This document shows, piece by piece, positions 1-6,694 of a DNA stretch of 7,656 nt. How positions within the stretch are numbered: position 1 is the first letter of the stretch; each line of letters starts with the position of its first letter. Location of the stretch: positions 1 to 7,656 of the forward strand of contig CACXCY010000212.1 of NCBI GenBank assembly GCA_902766265.1, given 5' to 3'. The notes under the pieces were generated by a model. It had not been told where the DNA came from. It saw only the letters and a list, made by a program, of their open reading frames with translations, and did not search any database. This DNA is from an uncultured Bacteroidota bacterium (lineage in GTDB: Bacteria > Bacteroidota > Bacteroidia > Bacteroidales > P3). The position numbers and the translations under genes are program-made.

Positions 1-489
1 CTTGGCGTCGTCGGCAGGCGGCTGCATGACGATGAACTGGTAGACGGTCATCCCCATCATCTCGCCGGCGGGCTTGACGGGCGGCATCTCGAAGTCGAGC
101 TGCCGTTGCAGCGTCGCCGTGGCCTCGTCCATGCGGTTCAGGTACAGCTCGTCGTCGGTAAAAGCAAAGGTCACCACACCGTTGTCGTCGGCATAGCGCA
201 GCCACCGGTCGGAGAGATGCTGTGGTATGGGGTTGCTCAGCAGCACTTTCCGCCCAGCCACAGAGCCGTCGGCCGACGGCAGGTAGCAGTAACCGCCGTT
301 CATGGTGATGTATCCGTCGAAGCGGAACGGGAACGAGGGGATGAGTCGCGTGGGACGTCCCGAGGATATGAAAGTGCGCACCCCCAGGCGTTGCAGGGCT
401 TGGAAGGCGGCGACGGTGCCCGTCGAGACGCTGTGGGTCTTGAAACTGAGCAGGGTTCCGTCGATGTCGAAGAATGCGGCTTTAATCAT
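1..489 (-). CDS. Cof-type HAD-superfamily hydrolase, N-terminal part (cut by window edge)
   Basis: The first 163 residues of a haloacid-dehalogenase-fold phosphatase are visible; the C-terminus lies beyond base 1. Motif I is DIDGT at residues 8-12, with D8 the expected nucleophile and D10 the acid/base. Motif II is the Ser of ISSGRP at 41-46. The segment FDGYITMNGG near 58-67 and the following domain fit the Cof/YidA subgroup, which has a C2-type cap inserted after motif II. The lysine (motif III) and acidic (motif IV) motifs would be in the missing part. Family members are cytoplasmic Mg-dependent phosphatases acting on sugar phosphates, nucleotides or flavin/PLP phosphates; the substrate cannot be read from sequence. 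The start ATG overlaps the stop of the upstream transporter gene as ATGA, so the two are almost certainly cotranscribed and probably translationally coupled. Family assignment is secure; substrate is unknown. Confidence 0.93.
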   Translation of the reverse strand, partial: MIKAAFFDIDGTLLSFKTHSVSTGTVAAFQALQRLGVRTFISSGRPTRLIPSFPFRFDGYITMNGGYCYLPSADGSVAGRKVLLSNPIPQHLSDRWLRYADDNGVVTFAFTDDELYLNRMDEATATLQRQLDFEMPPVKPAGEMMGMTVYQFIVMQPPADDAK

Positions 490-1442
490 TGTTCAAAGTT
501 GTCTTGTTGTCTCCCCGCAGCGGAGTCGTGTTCAGGTCGCGGCTGATGGTGGCTTTTCTCGTAGCGCGCTATCTGCCAGCTGTTGAATATGTTTTGGTAG
601 ATGGAGTAGAACGCAAGGAATACGCTGGCAAGGGGATGCAGGTAGAAGTTGGCCATCCAGATGCCCATGGCGGTGTTCTTCTGCCCCAGCAGCTGTCCGC
701 CCGACACGGTGTCGCCGTGGCGGTGTCCCAGCCATCGGCCGCAACCGAACTGCAGCACGCATCCCGCCAACGCTGCAACGCATAGCCACACGATGCTGTC
801 CCAATGTCCACTGCCGTGGAGGAAGATGAAGTCGATGGTCTGTCCCAGCGTGAAGAGCAAGGCGAGCGACCATAGGTAGAATCCCCATCCCGTGTGGCGG
901 CTCAGCAGGTCATTGGCCTTGGGCAGCCACATCTGTAGTGCCAAAGCCACGAAGAAAGGCAGACCTATCGTGGGACCGATGCGGCGCAGGATGTTCCAGA
1001 ACGATTGCCAGAACGGCATATCCTGGTGCAGCCCGATGAAGGAGAAGTAGAGCGGCGCCATGATGGCTACCAGCAGGTTGCCGACGATGGTGTAGCCAGT
1101 CACCGTCGTGCGGTCGGCCCCCAGCATGCAGGAGATGACAGCAACCGACGACGCTACTGGACATAGTACCCCTACCAGCACCCCCTCGGCCACAATGGTG
1201 TCGGCCCCCAGCATGCACAGCACGCAATACCCGCCGATGGAGACGGCTACCTGAAACAGCATCAGCCACAGGTAGAGTGGCTTGAACTTCATGTGGCGCA
1301 GGTCGACGGCGGCGAATGTGAGCAGCAGGATGCTAAATATAATGTAGGGGACCAAGAAACTGAACATGGCGCACCAACGGTGCAGCGCGATACCCAGCAC
1401 AATGGCACAAGGAAGTATGTAGGGGCGGATTTTTTCTTTCAT
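486..1442 (-). CDS. BASS-family (bile acid:sodium symporter-like) transporter
   Basis: A 318-residue, very hydrophobic inner-membrane protein with about ten predicted membrane segments (roughly 8-25, 27-45, 57-78, 84-104, 115-136, 153-172, 186-206, 217-236, 247-264, 268-288) and a hydrophilic tail from about 294. It resembles the bile acid:sodium symporter superfamily. Residues 90-101 (GVLCPVASS region) sit where the family has its CPGG-type unwound helix, and GQKNTAMGI at 253-261 matches the family's second crossover motif, followed by a segment ending in IYQNIFNSW. I start it at the ATG at 1442, because the 63 codons upstream in the same frame run through the end of the PNP gene and are not membrane-like. 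Substrates in this superfamily include bile acids, pantothenate, keto acids and other organic anions, so none can be assigned. It lies 71 bases after the PNP gene and overlaps the HAD gene by 4 bases. Confidence 0.85.
   Translation of the reverse strand: MKEKIRPYILPCAIVLGIALHRWCAMFSFLVPYIIFSILLLTFAAVDLRHMKFKPLYLWLMLFQVAVSIGGYCVLCMLGADTIVAEGVLVGVLCPVASSVAVISCMLGADRTTVTGYTIVGNLLVAIMAPLYFSFIGLHQDMPFWQSFWNILRRIGPTIGLPFFVALALQMWLPKANDLLSRHTGWGFYLWSLALLFTLGQTIDFIFLHGSGHWDSIVWLCVAALAGCVLQFGCGRWLGHRHGDTVSGGQLLGQKNTAMGIWMANFYLHPLASVFLAFYSIYQNIFNSWQIARYEKSHHQPRPEHDSAAGRQQDNFEQ
1113..1217. repeat. Pair of 18-base direct repeats inside the transporter gene
   Basis: The same 18 bases (gtcggcccccagcatgca on the plus strand) occur at 1113-1130 and 1200-1217. 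The copies are 87 bases apart, exactly 29 codons. On the coding strand both encode CMLGAD, at residues 76-81 and 105-110. The similarity of the two protein segments runs a little further (CMLGAD, then G and VG at matching distances), while the DNA match stops at 18 bases. Confidence 0.85.
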
Positions 1443-1513
1443 GTTAGGATAAACAACGCCAGGGGCGGCGGGTGTCCGCCTGACCTCCGAAGGGTGGGGG
1501 ATGGTGACTGCCG

Positions 1514-2338
1514 TCAGACGGCTGAGAGGATGCGGACGAACAGGTCGGTCATGGTATCGGCTGCTTTGTCGGCAACCGACACGACATCGTCCCCATTGTT
1601 GAGACAACTCTCGCTGAGGTCCTTTGCACAATTGGTGATGACACTCATGCCGAACACCTCCATGCCGCAGTGACGGGCCACGGTGACTTCGGGTACGGTA
1701 GACATGCCCACGGCATCACCCCCCAGCATGTGGTACATGCGGTACTCGGCAGGTGTCTCGTAGGTGGGACCCGTCTCTGCCACATAGACTCCTTCCCGCA
1801 GGTTGATGCCCATGTCGTTGGCAGCGGCGTGAGCCAGCTTGCGTATGCGTGTGCTGTATACGGTGGTCATGTCAGGGAAACGGGGTCCCATCTCTTCAAT
1901 GTTCTTTCCAATGAGAGGATTGGGCAAGAAACTGATGTGGTCGGTGATAATCATGAGATCGCCCACATGGAAGTCGGGATTCATGCCCCCGGCCGCATTG
2001 GAGACAAAGAGTGTCTTCACTCCCATACGGGCCATGACACGTACGGGAAATGTCACCTCATCCATCGAGTAGCCCTCATAGTAGTGAAAGCGTCCCTGCA
2101 TGGCCATCACCTGGCGTCCGCCAAGCGTGCCGAAGATGAGGTTGCCTTTGTGTCCTGTAGCCGATGATGTCTTGAAGTGGGGAATCTCTTTGTAAGGAAT
2201 GATGGTGGGTTGTTCAATGCGGTCGGCCAGTTTGCCCAGTCCGCTGCCCAGAACAATAGCCAAGGTGGGCATGTCGGTGATTCGTGACCGGAGATAGGCG
2301 GTAGTTTCGTCGAAACGTTGTATTCTTTCGTCTGTCAT
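1514..2338 (-). CDS. Purine nucleoside phosphorylase, type I (inosine/guanosine type)
   Basis: A 274-residue cytoplasmic enzyme that cleaves (deoxy)inosine and (deoxy)guanosine with phosphate, giving the free base and (deoxy)ribose-1-phosphate. The length and motifs are those of the trimeric PNP family. They include the phosphate loop GSGLG at 31-35, H63 in TGHKG, R83/H85/Y87 in the GRFHYYEGY segment, N114-A115 in SNAAGG, Y193-E194 in ETGPTYETPAE, M212-S213 in GMSTVPEV and N236 in VITN. These correspond to the human PNP residues that bind phosphate (S33, H64, R84, H86, S220), sugar (Y88, M219) and base (F200, E201, N243), so the site looks intact. The start is the ATG at 2338, giving the usual N-terminus with no extension. 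It follows the DUF151-UVR gene after 28 bases. Called punA, pnp or deoD in different annotations, so I give no symbol. Confidence 0.96.
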   Translation of the reverse strand: MTDERIQRFDETTAYLRSRITDMPTLAIVLGSGLGKLADRIEQPTIIPYKEIPHFKTSSATGHKGNLIFGTLGGRQVMAMQGRFHYYEGYSMDEVTFPVRVMARMGVKTLFVSNAAGGMNPDFHVGDLMIITDHISFLPNPLIGKNIEEMGPRFPDMTTVYSTRIRKLAHAAANDMGINLREGVYVAETGPTYETPAEYRMYHMLGGDAVGMSTVPEVTVARHCGMEVFGMSVITNCAKDLSESCLNNGDDVVSVADKAADTMTDLFVRILSAV

Positions 2339-2366
2339 GGATGGTTTGTGTGAAAGTGTCTCTGGA

Positions 2367-2936
2367 TTAGTCGTTCTTGTTGTTTTGTATCTTTTCTATT
2401 TTCTTCGCCAGTTCAGCGGCTTTCTCGTATTCTTCGTTGTTCTCATACTCTTGCAGCAATGCTTGGAGAGCTTCCAGACCAAGCTCCTCTTCGTCGGGTC
2501 GCGTATTGCCAAAGGTGGAATCCTCGTCCTTGTCGGCTGGATAGCCAGTCTCCTCCAACACGTTAGTGTCCATTTTGATGGCGACCTCTTCGCGCAGGGC
2601 GAGCACGATAGCGTCACTGGCACGGCTGTCTATGCGTTGAGTCTGGATGCCGTCGCTGATGTGTAGAGTGGCGTAGAATATGCCTTCTTTGAAATTGTCG
2701 ATGGTCACCTCCTTGAGTTCGAGAGAGAAAGTGTCAAATATGCGCTCGATGAGTTCGTGTGTCATGGGGCGGCGGGTCTTGGAACCTTCGCGTTCGAGAA
2801 TAATCATCTCCGCCTCGTGCTCCCCAATCATCATGGGGACATTCCTGTTGCCGTCGGGGTCGTAGAGCATTAAGACACAGAGACCGTCAAGCGTATGTCC
2901 CTGCCGTATCTCCAAGGGATAGACTTCTTTGTACAT
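2367..2936 (-). CDS. Bifunctional nuclease (DUF151) domain protein with C-terminal UVR motif
   Basis: A 189-residue soluble protein. Residues about 3-131 form the BFN/DUF151 domain, with the typical blocks PMMIGEHEAEMI (34-45), RPMTHELI (56-63), an IFYATL strand (86-91), IDSRASDAIVLALR (102-115) and VLEETG (126-131). An acidic linker (about 134-153) leads to a helical UVR-type motif at about 155-187, with the NNEEYEKAAELAKKI pattern resembling the UvrB/UvrC interaction motif. Plant and bacterial BFN proteins have been reported to have nuclease activity, but the cellular role in bacteria is poorly known. The UVR tail suggests protein-protein contacts, perhaps with repair or stress factors (inference). 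I use the ATG at 2936 because DUF151 proteins start just before the first beta strand; the 36 in-frame codons upstream overlap the end of the rdgB gene. It is 31 bases after rdgB and 28 before PNP. Confidence 0.92.
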   Translation of the reverse strand: MYKEVYPLEIRQGHTLDGLCVLMLYDPDGNRNVPMMIGEHEAEMIILEREGSKTRRPMTHELIERIFDTFSLELKEVTIDNFKEGIFYATLHISDGIQTQRIDSRASDAIVLALREEVAIKMDTNVLEETGYPADKDEDSTFGNTRPDEEELGLEALQALLQEYENNEEYEKAAELAKKIEKIQNNKND

Positions 2937-2967
2937 GGCTTTGCGGGCAATTGGGTTGATACTCGAT

Positions 2968-3585
2968 TTATTGGTGCTCTGAGAGGTATTCGACAAGCTG
3001 ACGCACGGCGCGACCACGGTGACTGATGCTGTTCTTCGTGTCAAGAGTCATCTCTGCAAAACTCTCTTGGTAGCCATCGGGAAGGAATATGGGGTCGTAT
3101 CCAAAACCGTCGGTTCCATGCCGTTCTGTCAGTATGGAGCCGTCCATGCGACCCTCGAAGTATCGTGGCGAGGATGGCGTTCCATCGGGTTGGTTTTCTA
3201 TGAGGCACACTACCGTGCGGAAACAGGCCTTGCGGTTGGATTGTCCATCCATTTCGGCAAGCATCTTGTTCACATTGTCGTCGAACGAGCAATGCGGCCC
3301 CGCGTATCGGGCGCTATAAACGCCAGGGCGACCACCGAGAGCTTCCACTTCCAGACCAGTATCGTCGGCAAAGCAGTCCATGCCTGTCCGTTGGTATACC
3401 CATTGGGCTTTTTGTAAGGCATTACCATCAAGAGTCTCGGCTGTCTCGGGAATTTCATCCGCTAATTCAGGGTGACCGTCCCGAACCAAATCATCGATAC
3501 TCAATACGGTTGCGATACCTTTGAGCATCTCATTGACTTCTTGTAGCTTGTGTTTGTTGTTGGTGGCAAAAATCAATGTCCTCAT
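2968..3585 (-). CDS. rdgB: RdgB/HAM1-family non-canonical purine NTP pyrophosphatase
   Basis: A 205-residue cytoplasmic house-cleaning enzyme that hydrolyses dITP/ITP and XTP to the monophosphate plus pyrophosphate, keeping deaminated purines out of DNA and RNA. The HAM1 signatures are all present: N-terminal FATNNKHKL (6-14), the catalytic acidic pair in ADDTGLEVEALGG (73-85, D74/D75), PGVYSARYAG (87-96), GFGYDPIF (160-167) and SHRGRA (188-193). The ATG at 3585 is chosen because family members begin two to five residues before the TNN motif; the long upstream extension of this frame crosses the divergent promoter and the gldB-like gene and has no matching sequence. It is the first gene of the leftward operon. 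The minus-strand -7 element TAAATTTG ends only about 7 bases before this ATG, suggesting a very short leader. Confidence 0.97.
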   Translation of the reverse strand: MRTLIFATNNKHKLQEVNEMLKGIATVLSIDDLVRDGHPELADEIPETAETLDGNALQKAQWVYQRTGMDCFADDTGLEVEALGGRPGVYSARYAGPHCSFDDNVNKMLAEMDGQSNRKACFRTVVCLIENQPDGTPSSPRYFEGRMDGSILTERHGTDGFGYDPIFLPDGYQESFAEMTLDTKNSISHRGRAVRQLVEYLSEHQ

Positions 3586-3591
3586 AGCATG

Positions 3592-3599
3592 CAAATTTA
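3592..3599 (-). promoter_or_regulatory. Candidate -7 promoter element for the rdgB operon
   Basis: Read on the minus strand, these bases are TAAATTTG, an exact match to the Bacteroidota -7 consensus TAnnTTTG. No good TTTG -33 element is found 19-21 bases upstream, so the match is only half of a promoter. The G of the element is 7 bases from the rdgB ATG, so transcription would start within a few bases of the start codon. Confidence 0.45.
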
Positions 3600-3606
3600 C
3601 TACTTT

Positions 3607-3637
3607 TTTGTAAAGTGGGATATTTTGTGTAATTTTG
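3607..3637 (+). promoter_or_regulatory. Bacteroidota-type promoter for the gldB-like gene
   Basis: TTTG at 3607-3610 (-33 element) is followed by 19 bases and then TAATTTTG at 3630-3637, matching the phylum's -33 TTTG / -7 TAnnTTTG consensus and its usual spacing. Transcription would begin near 3642-3645, leaving a leader of about 15 bases before the ATG at 3659. The leader has no Shine-Dalgarno sequence, as is usual in this phylum. The promoter may also serve the two downstream genes. Confidence 0.72.
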
Positions 3638-3658
3638 CACCGCTGAATAAGTGTTGCT

Positions 3659-4648
3659 ATGAAGAAATATATCTTTCGTCTGCTGCTTTGCAGTGTATTG
3701 TCAATCACGATGATGATGGTCGTATCTTGCCAAAGGGGTAATCGTGCGCACAAGGATGGAAATATTGAGATTCTGCGTTTCGATAAGCTACTCTTCGACA
3801 CTCCGGCCAACCAGTTGCAGGAACGACTGAGCAAGGAATACGGCACTTTTTCCTGCCCATTGCTAAATGTCTGTCCAGACGATGCCAATTATATGAATCA
3901 GGTGCTGGGCTTTGTGCAAGACAAAGTGATGAACGAGTTGTACGATACGGTTAGCCGTCATTTTGACAAGTTGTATTGGCTCGAAGATGAGCTCACTGGT
4001 GCATTGGATCGTGCAAAAGAGGCCGATGCCGACATTGATATCACCAAGGTTATCGCATTTATAAGTGGCTGGCTTGACTATGACCATCGCGTGGCTGCCG
4101 ATAAACATACTATCCTTATTGCCATTGACCAGTATATAATACCTTACACAGAGAAATACGCCTATTTCGGTTTGCCGATGTATATTGTAAATTTGAGCGA
4201 CAGCGCTTATTTGCCGGTCGATTGTATGTCAGCAGTGGCCAAGCAGTACATCGAAAAACCAAAGGGCGACCTCACCTTGCTGGATTATATGATTGCCGAG
4301 GGCAAAGCGTTGTATTTCCTCGAGATTACGCTACCGCAAGCAGATGAGACTGTGCGGTTGCGCTATACGGACGACCAATTGGCATGGATGCGTGGAAATG
4401 AATCCAATGTATGGTCCTATTTTATTCAGGGGAAGCTGTTGTATGAGAAGGATTTCACCAAGATACACAACTTTATCGATGAGGCCCCCAAGACCAATGC
4501 TTTCCGTGACTCGGCACCTCGTACTGCTGCTTATGTCGGTTGGCAAATTGTGCGTCAATACGCAAAAAAGACGCATTGTGATTTGAAGGAACTCTTTGAA
4601 GAGACCGATGCGCAAAAGATACTGAAAACCTCGGGATACAGACCGTAA
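3659..4648 (+). CDS. GldB-like lipoprotein (gliding motility GldB family)
   Basis: A 329-residue predicted lipoprotein. The N-terminus has two Lys, a hydrophobic stretch (about 5-22) and a lipobox VVSC with the lipidated Cys at residue 24, so it is exported and membrane anchored. The residues after the Cys (QRGN) do not look like the acidic surface-export signal of Bacteroides lipoproteins, so a periplasm-facing anchor is more likely. The mature part resembles GldB: an early IEILRFDKLLF segment, an FISGWLDYDHR region, a LPMYIV segment, LLDYMIAEGKALYFLE at about 202-217, then YTDDQLAWM..NE..VWSYF and the C-terminal ILKTSGYRP. GldB was named from Flavobacterium gliding, but homologues occur widely in non-gliding Bacteroidota where the role is unknown. 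No other gliding or type IX secretion gene is visible. The start at 3659 sits about 15 bases after the predicted transcription start. The family call is by pattern, not by search. Confidence 0.8.
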   Translation: MKKYIFRLLLCSVLSITMMMVVSCQRGNRAHKDGNIEILRFDKLLFDTPANQLQERLSKEYGTFSCPLLNVCPDDANYMNQVLGFVQDKVMNELYDTVSRHFDKLYWLEDELTGALDRAKEADADIDITKVIAFISGWLDYDHRVAADKHTILIAIDQYIIPYTEKYAYFGLPMYIVNLSDSAYLPVDCMSAVAKQYIEKPKGDLTLLDYMIAEGKALYFLEITLPQADETVRLRYTDDQLAWMRGNESNVWSYFIQGKLLYEKDFTKIHNFIDEAPKTNAFRDSAPRTAAYVGWQIVRQYAKKTHCDLKELFEETDAQKILKTSGYRP

Positions 4649-4714
4649 AGGTGACTGTGTCGCTTATAATATAAGATATCAGATGTTTCAATTAGATAAA
4701 TATCAACTCTTGCA

Positions 4715-6694
4715 ATGACAAAACAATCAGGTTGGTTCCGAACCACAAACATATATCTTTATCTGCTCCTGAAACTACTGTGGGCTTTCTTGGCTATACT
4801 GCTTACCCAGGTACTGTTCTATCTTTTTAATACTCGAATCTTCCATGTGGAAGATTTTGGGGAATGGATGGGTATCTTGTGGGGCAATATAAGGTTTGGA
4901 CTTGCTACGGCCTCGGCGGTTATGTTACCCTTCTTGTTTCTCATGTTGTTGCCGATACGTGTCCGCTGGTCGTGGTGGTATCGTATCCTGTCTCATTTGT
5001 TACTCATCGTTCCTATGGTGGTGGCTTTGGTCGCCAATTTATGCGACTGTGGCTATTTCCAATATACATACCGTCGGCTCAGCAGCGATATATTCGCATA
5101 TTTGACCATAGGCGGTGATATGGGCAATCTGGTACCGCTCTTCTTGCGAGATTTTTGGCCTCTTGTGCTTTGTGGCTTTATACTCGTTGTGTTGTATGTC
5201 CTTATGACAGTACAGACTCGTTTGGAACAAAGGCGTCAGGGAGTGGTGCATTGGTCCAACGATGTGGTAGGGTCTGTCGTCTCGTTGTTGGTATTGTTTG
5301 TATTGTTGCGTGGCGGCTTTAATCGGCATGCCATACAATTGGAGGATGCCGCTCGTTATTGCTGGATGAAGAATACGGCATTGATTGACAACTCTGCGTA
5401 TAGTATACTGCGTACTATTGGCAAAGACGACATCTCCAATGTTGCTAATATGCCTGCAGAGGAAGAACAGGCACTGTACACACCTGAGTTCCGTACAATG
5501 AACTACCACGAGTCAGATGACAGCACTTTTGTACCGGTGGTGGAGACTGGCAAGAAACCGAACATCGTGATTATCGTACTGGAAAGCTTCTCCCAAGAAT
5601 ACATGAAGTGCTACAACGATGGTGCAGATGTGAGCTTTACACCGTTTCTTGACTCGTTGGCGCAGGTGAGCCATAAATATAATGGACGCTCCAATGGCAA
5701 GAAATCAATAGAAGGTATTCCTGCAGTGTTTGCGTCGCTTCCCACCTTGATGGAGACTCCGTTCATTATTTCCGACTATAAGGATAACAAGATTGACGCT
5801 TTGCCGGCTATTTTAGCGCGTAATGGCTATCAGACGGCGTTCTTCCATGGTGGTTACAACGGGTCGATGAATTTCGACAAATTCTCTGTCCAAGCAGGTT
5901 TTCAGCATTACTATGGCAAGAATGAATATGAAAAGAAGCATGGCGACGCTGCTTACGACCATGCGTGGGGTATCTTTGACGAACCATTCTTTCAATATGT
6001 GGCGGAAGAGATTAATACTTTCAAGGAGCCCTTTATGGTAGGTGCGTTCTCCCTGTCGTCACATCACCCATACAATATTCCAGAGGAGTATAAGGGACAA
6101 TTCAAGCAGGGACGTCATCCATTGCTACAATGTGTTATGTATAGTGATTACGCATTGCGTCAGTTCTTCGCCAGTGCCGCACAACAGCCGTGGTTCAAGA
6201 ATACACTTTTTGTTATCACCGCCGACCATCCAGGTCAAGGGCTGACCCCACAATACAATGGTTATGATGGGTGGTATCGTATACCGATGATTTTCTATGC
6301 TCCAGGCGAGGATTACACCACCATAGACGATATGGGCAATATTTATCATGCACCAGTCATCAAAGGCCCTCGTTTTCCCGACAATAGTCAGCGCATCGTG
6401 CAGCAGATAGACGTAATGCCGACGGTGTTGGATTATTTAGGACTTAATGAGCGGGCGGTGTGTTTCGGCACTAGTATCTTCCAACAGCCGCAAGCCGGGT
6501 GGCAGGTGGTTTACGGCAATGGGTACTATTCGTTGATATGCCAAGACGAGCGTCAGCCAGATATGATACGAACAGCAGGATATGCGGGCCCATATACGTT
6601 TGGAGATCCAGATGACGTGAATCGTCTAAAAGCTATTGTACAAAGTTACAGCAAACGTATGCATGGCGATGCCCTTACGACCAAAAAGAAGTAG
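4715..6694 (+). CDS. LTA-synthase-family membrane sulfatase-fold enzyme (putative phosphoglycerol transferase)
   Basis: A 659-residue protein with five predicted N-terminal membrane segments (about 17-38, 62-82, 90-110, 146-166, 182-200) and a large periplasmic alkaline-phosphatase/sulfatase-fold domain from about 280. This is the layout of LtaS and OpgB/MdoB. Visible active-site candidates are E290 in NIVIIVLESFS (metal), S331 in NGKKSIEG as probable nucleophile, H379 in FFHGG, H450/H451 in SSHHPY, D504-H505 in TADHPG, and QIDVMPTVLDYLG at 564-576, which closes the fold. The equivalents in LtaS are E255, T300, H416, D475 and H476. LtaS moves glycerol phosphate from phosphatidylglycerol to a growing polymer and releases diacylglycerol. 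Bacteroidota lack classical LTA, so the acceptor here is unknown; phosphoethanolamine transfer or hydrolysis is possible. It lies 66 bases after the gldB-like gene and 65 before a DAG-kinase-like gene. Confidence 0.9.
   Translation: MTKQSGWFRTTNIYLYLLLKLLWAFLAILLTQVLFYLFNTRIFHVEDFGEWMGILWGNIRFGLATASAVMLPFLFLMLLPIRVRWSWWYRILSHLLLIVPMVVALVANLCDCGYFQYTYRRLSSDIFAYLTIGGDMGNLVPLFLRDFWPLVLCGFILVVLYVLMTVQTRLEQRRQGVVHWSNDVVGSVVSLLVLFVLLRGGFNRHAIQLEDAARYCWMKNTALIDNSAYSILRTIGKDDISNVANMPAEEEQALYTPEFRTMNYHESDDSTFVPVVETGKKPNIVIIVLESFSQEYMKCYNDGADVSFTPFLDSLAQVSHKYNGRSNGKKSIEGIPAVFASLPTLMETPFIISDYKDNKIDALPAILARNGYQTAFFHGGYNGSMNFDKFSVQAGFQHYYGKNEYEKKHGDAAYDHAWGIFDEPFFQYVAEEINTFKEPFMVGAFSLSSHHPYNIPEEYKGQFKQGRHPLLQCVMYSDYALRQFFASAAQQPWFKNTLFVITADHPGQGLTPQYNGYDGWYRIPMIFYAPGEDYTTIDDMGNIYHAPVIKGPRFPDNSQRIVQQIDVMPTVLDYLGLNERAVCFGTSIFQQPQAGWQVVYGNGYYSLICQDERQPDMIRTAGYAGPYTFGDPDDVNRLKAIVQSYSKRMHGDALTTKKK

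Noticed and set aside
1467..1480. GC-rich hairpin (GGCGG, 4-base loop, CCGCC) between the PNP and transporter genes
   Set aside because: The stem is only five base pairs and there is no T-run after it on the minus strand, so I do not call a terminator; it may be chance in a GC-rich gap.
1443..1631. 63-codon N-terminal extension of the transporter frame
   Set aside because: It overlaps the 3' end of the PNP gene, is Arg/Pro-rich and unlike any BASS N-terminus; the ATG at 1442 fits the family.
1670..2167. 165-codon plus-strand frame opposite the PNP gene
   Set aside because: It is the antisense shadow of a clearly conserved gene, with no recognisable domain.
3586..3888. Long upstream extension of the rdgB frame
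   Set aside because: It would cross both predicted promoters and the start of the divergent gldB-like gene; HAM1 proteins begin right before the TNN motif.
4665..4670. TATAAT, an E. coli-type -10 box, upstream of the LTA-synthase-like gene
   Set aside because: The window looks like Bacteroidota, whose main sigma factor uses TAnnTTTG. No such element or -33 partner is found in 4649-4714, so this is probably just AT-rich spacer.
5039..5509. 156-codon minus-strand frame opposite the LTA-synthase-like gene
   Set aside because: It has no family resemblance or start context and lies wholly inside a convincing plus-strand gene.
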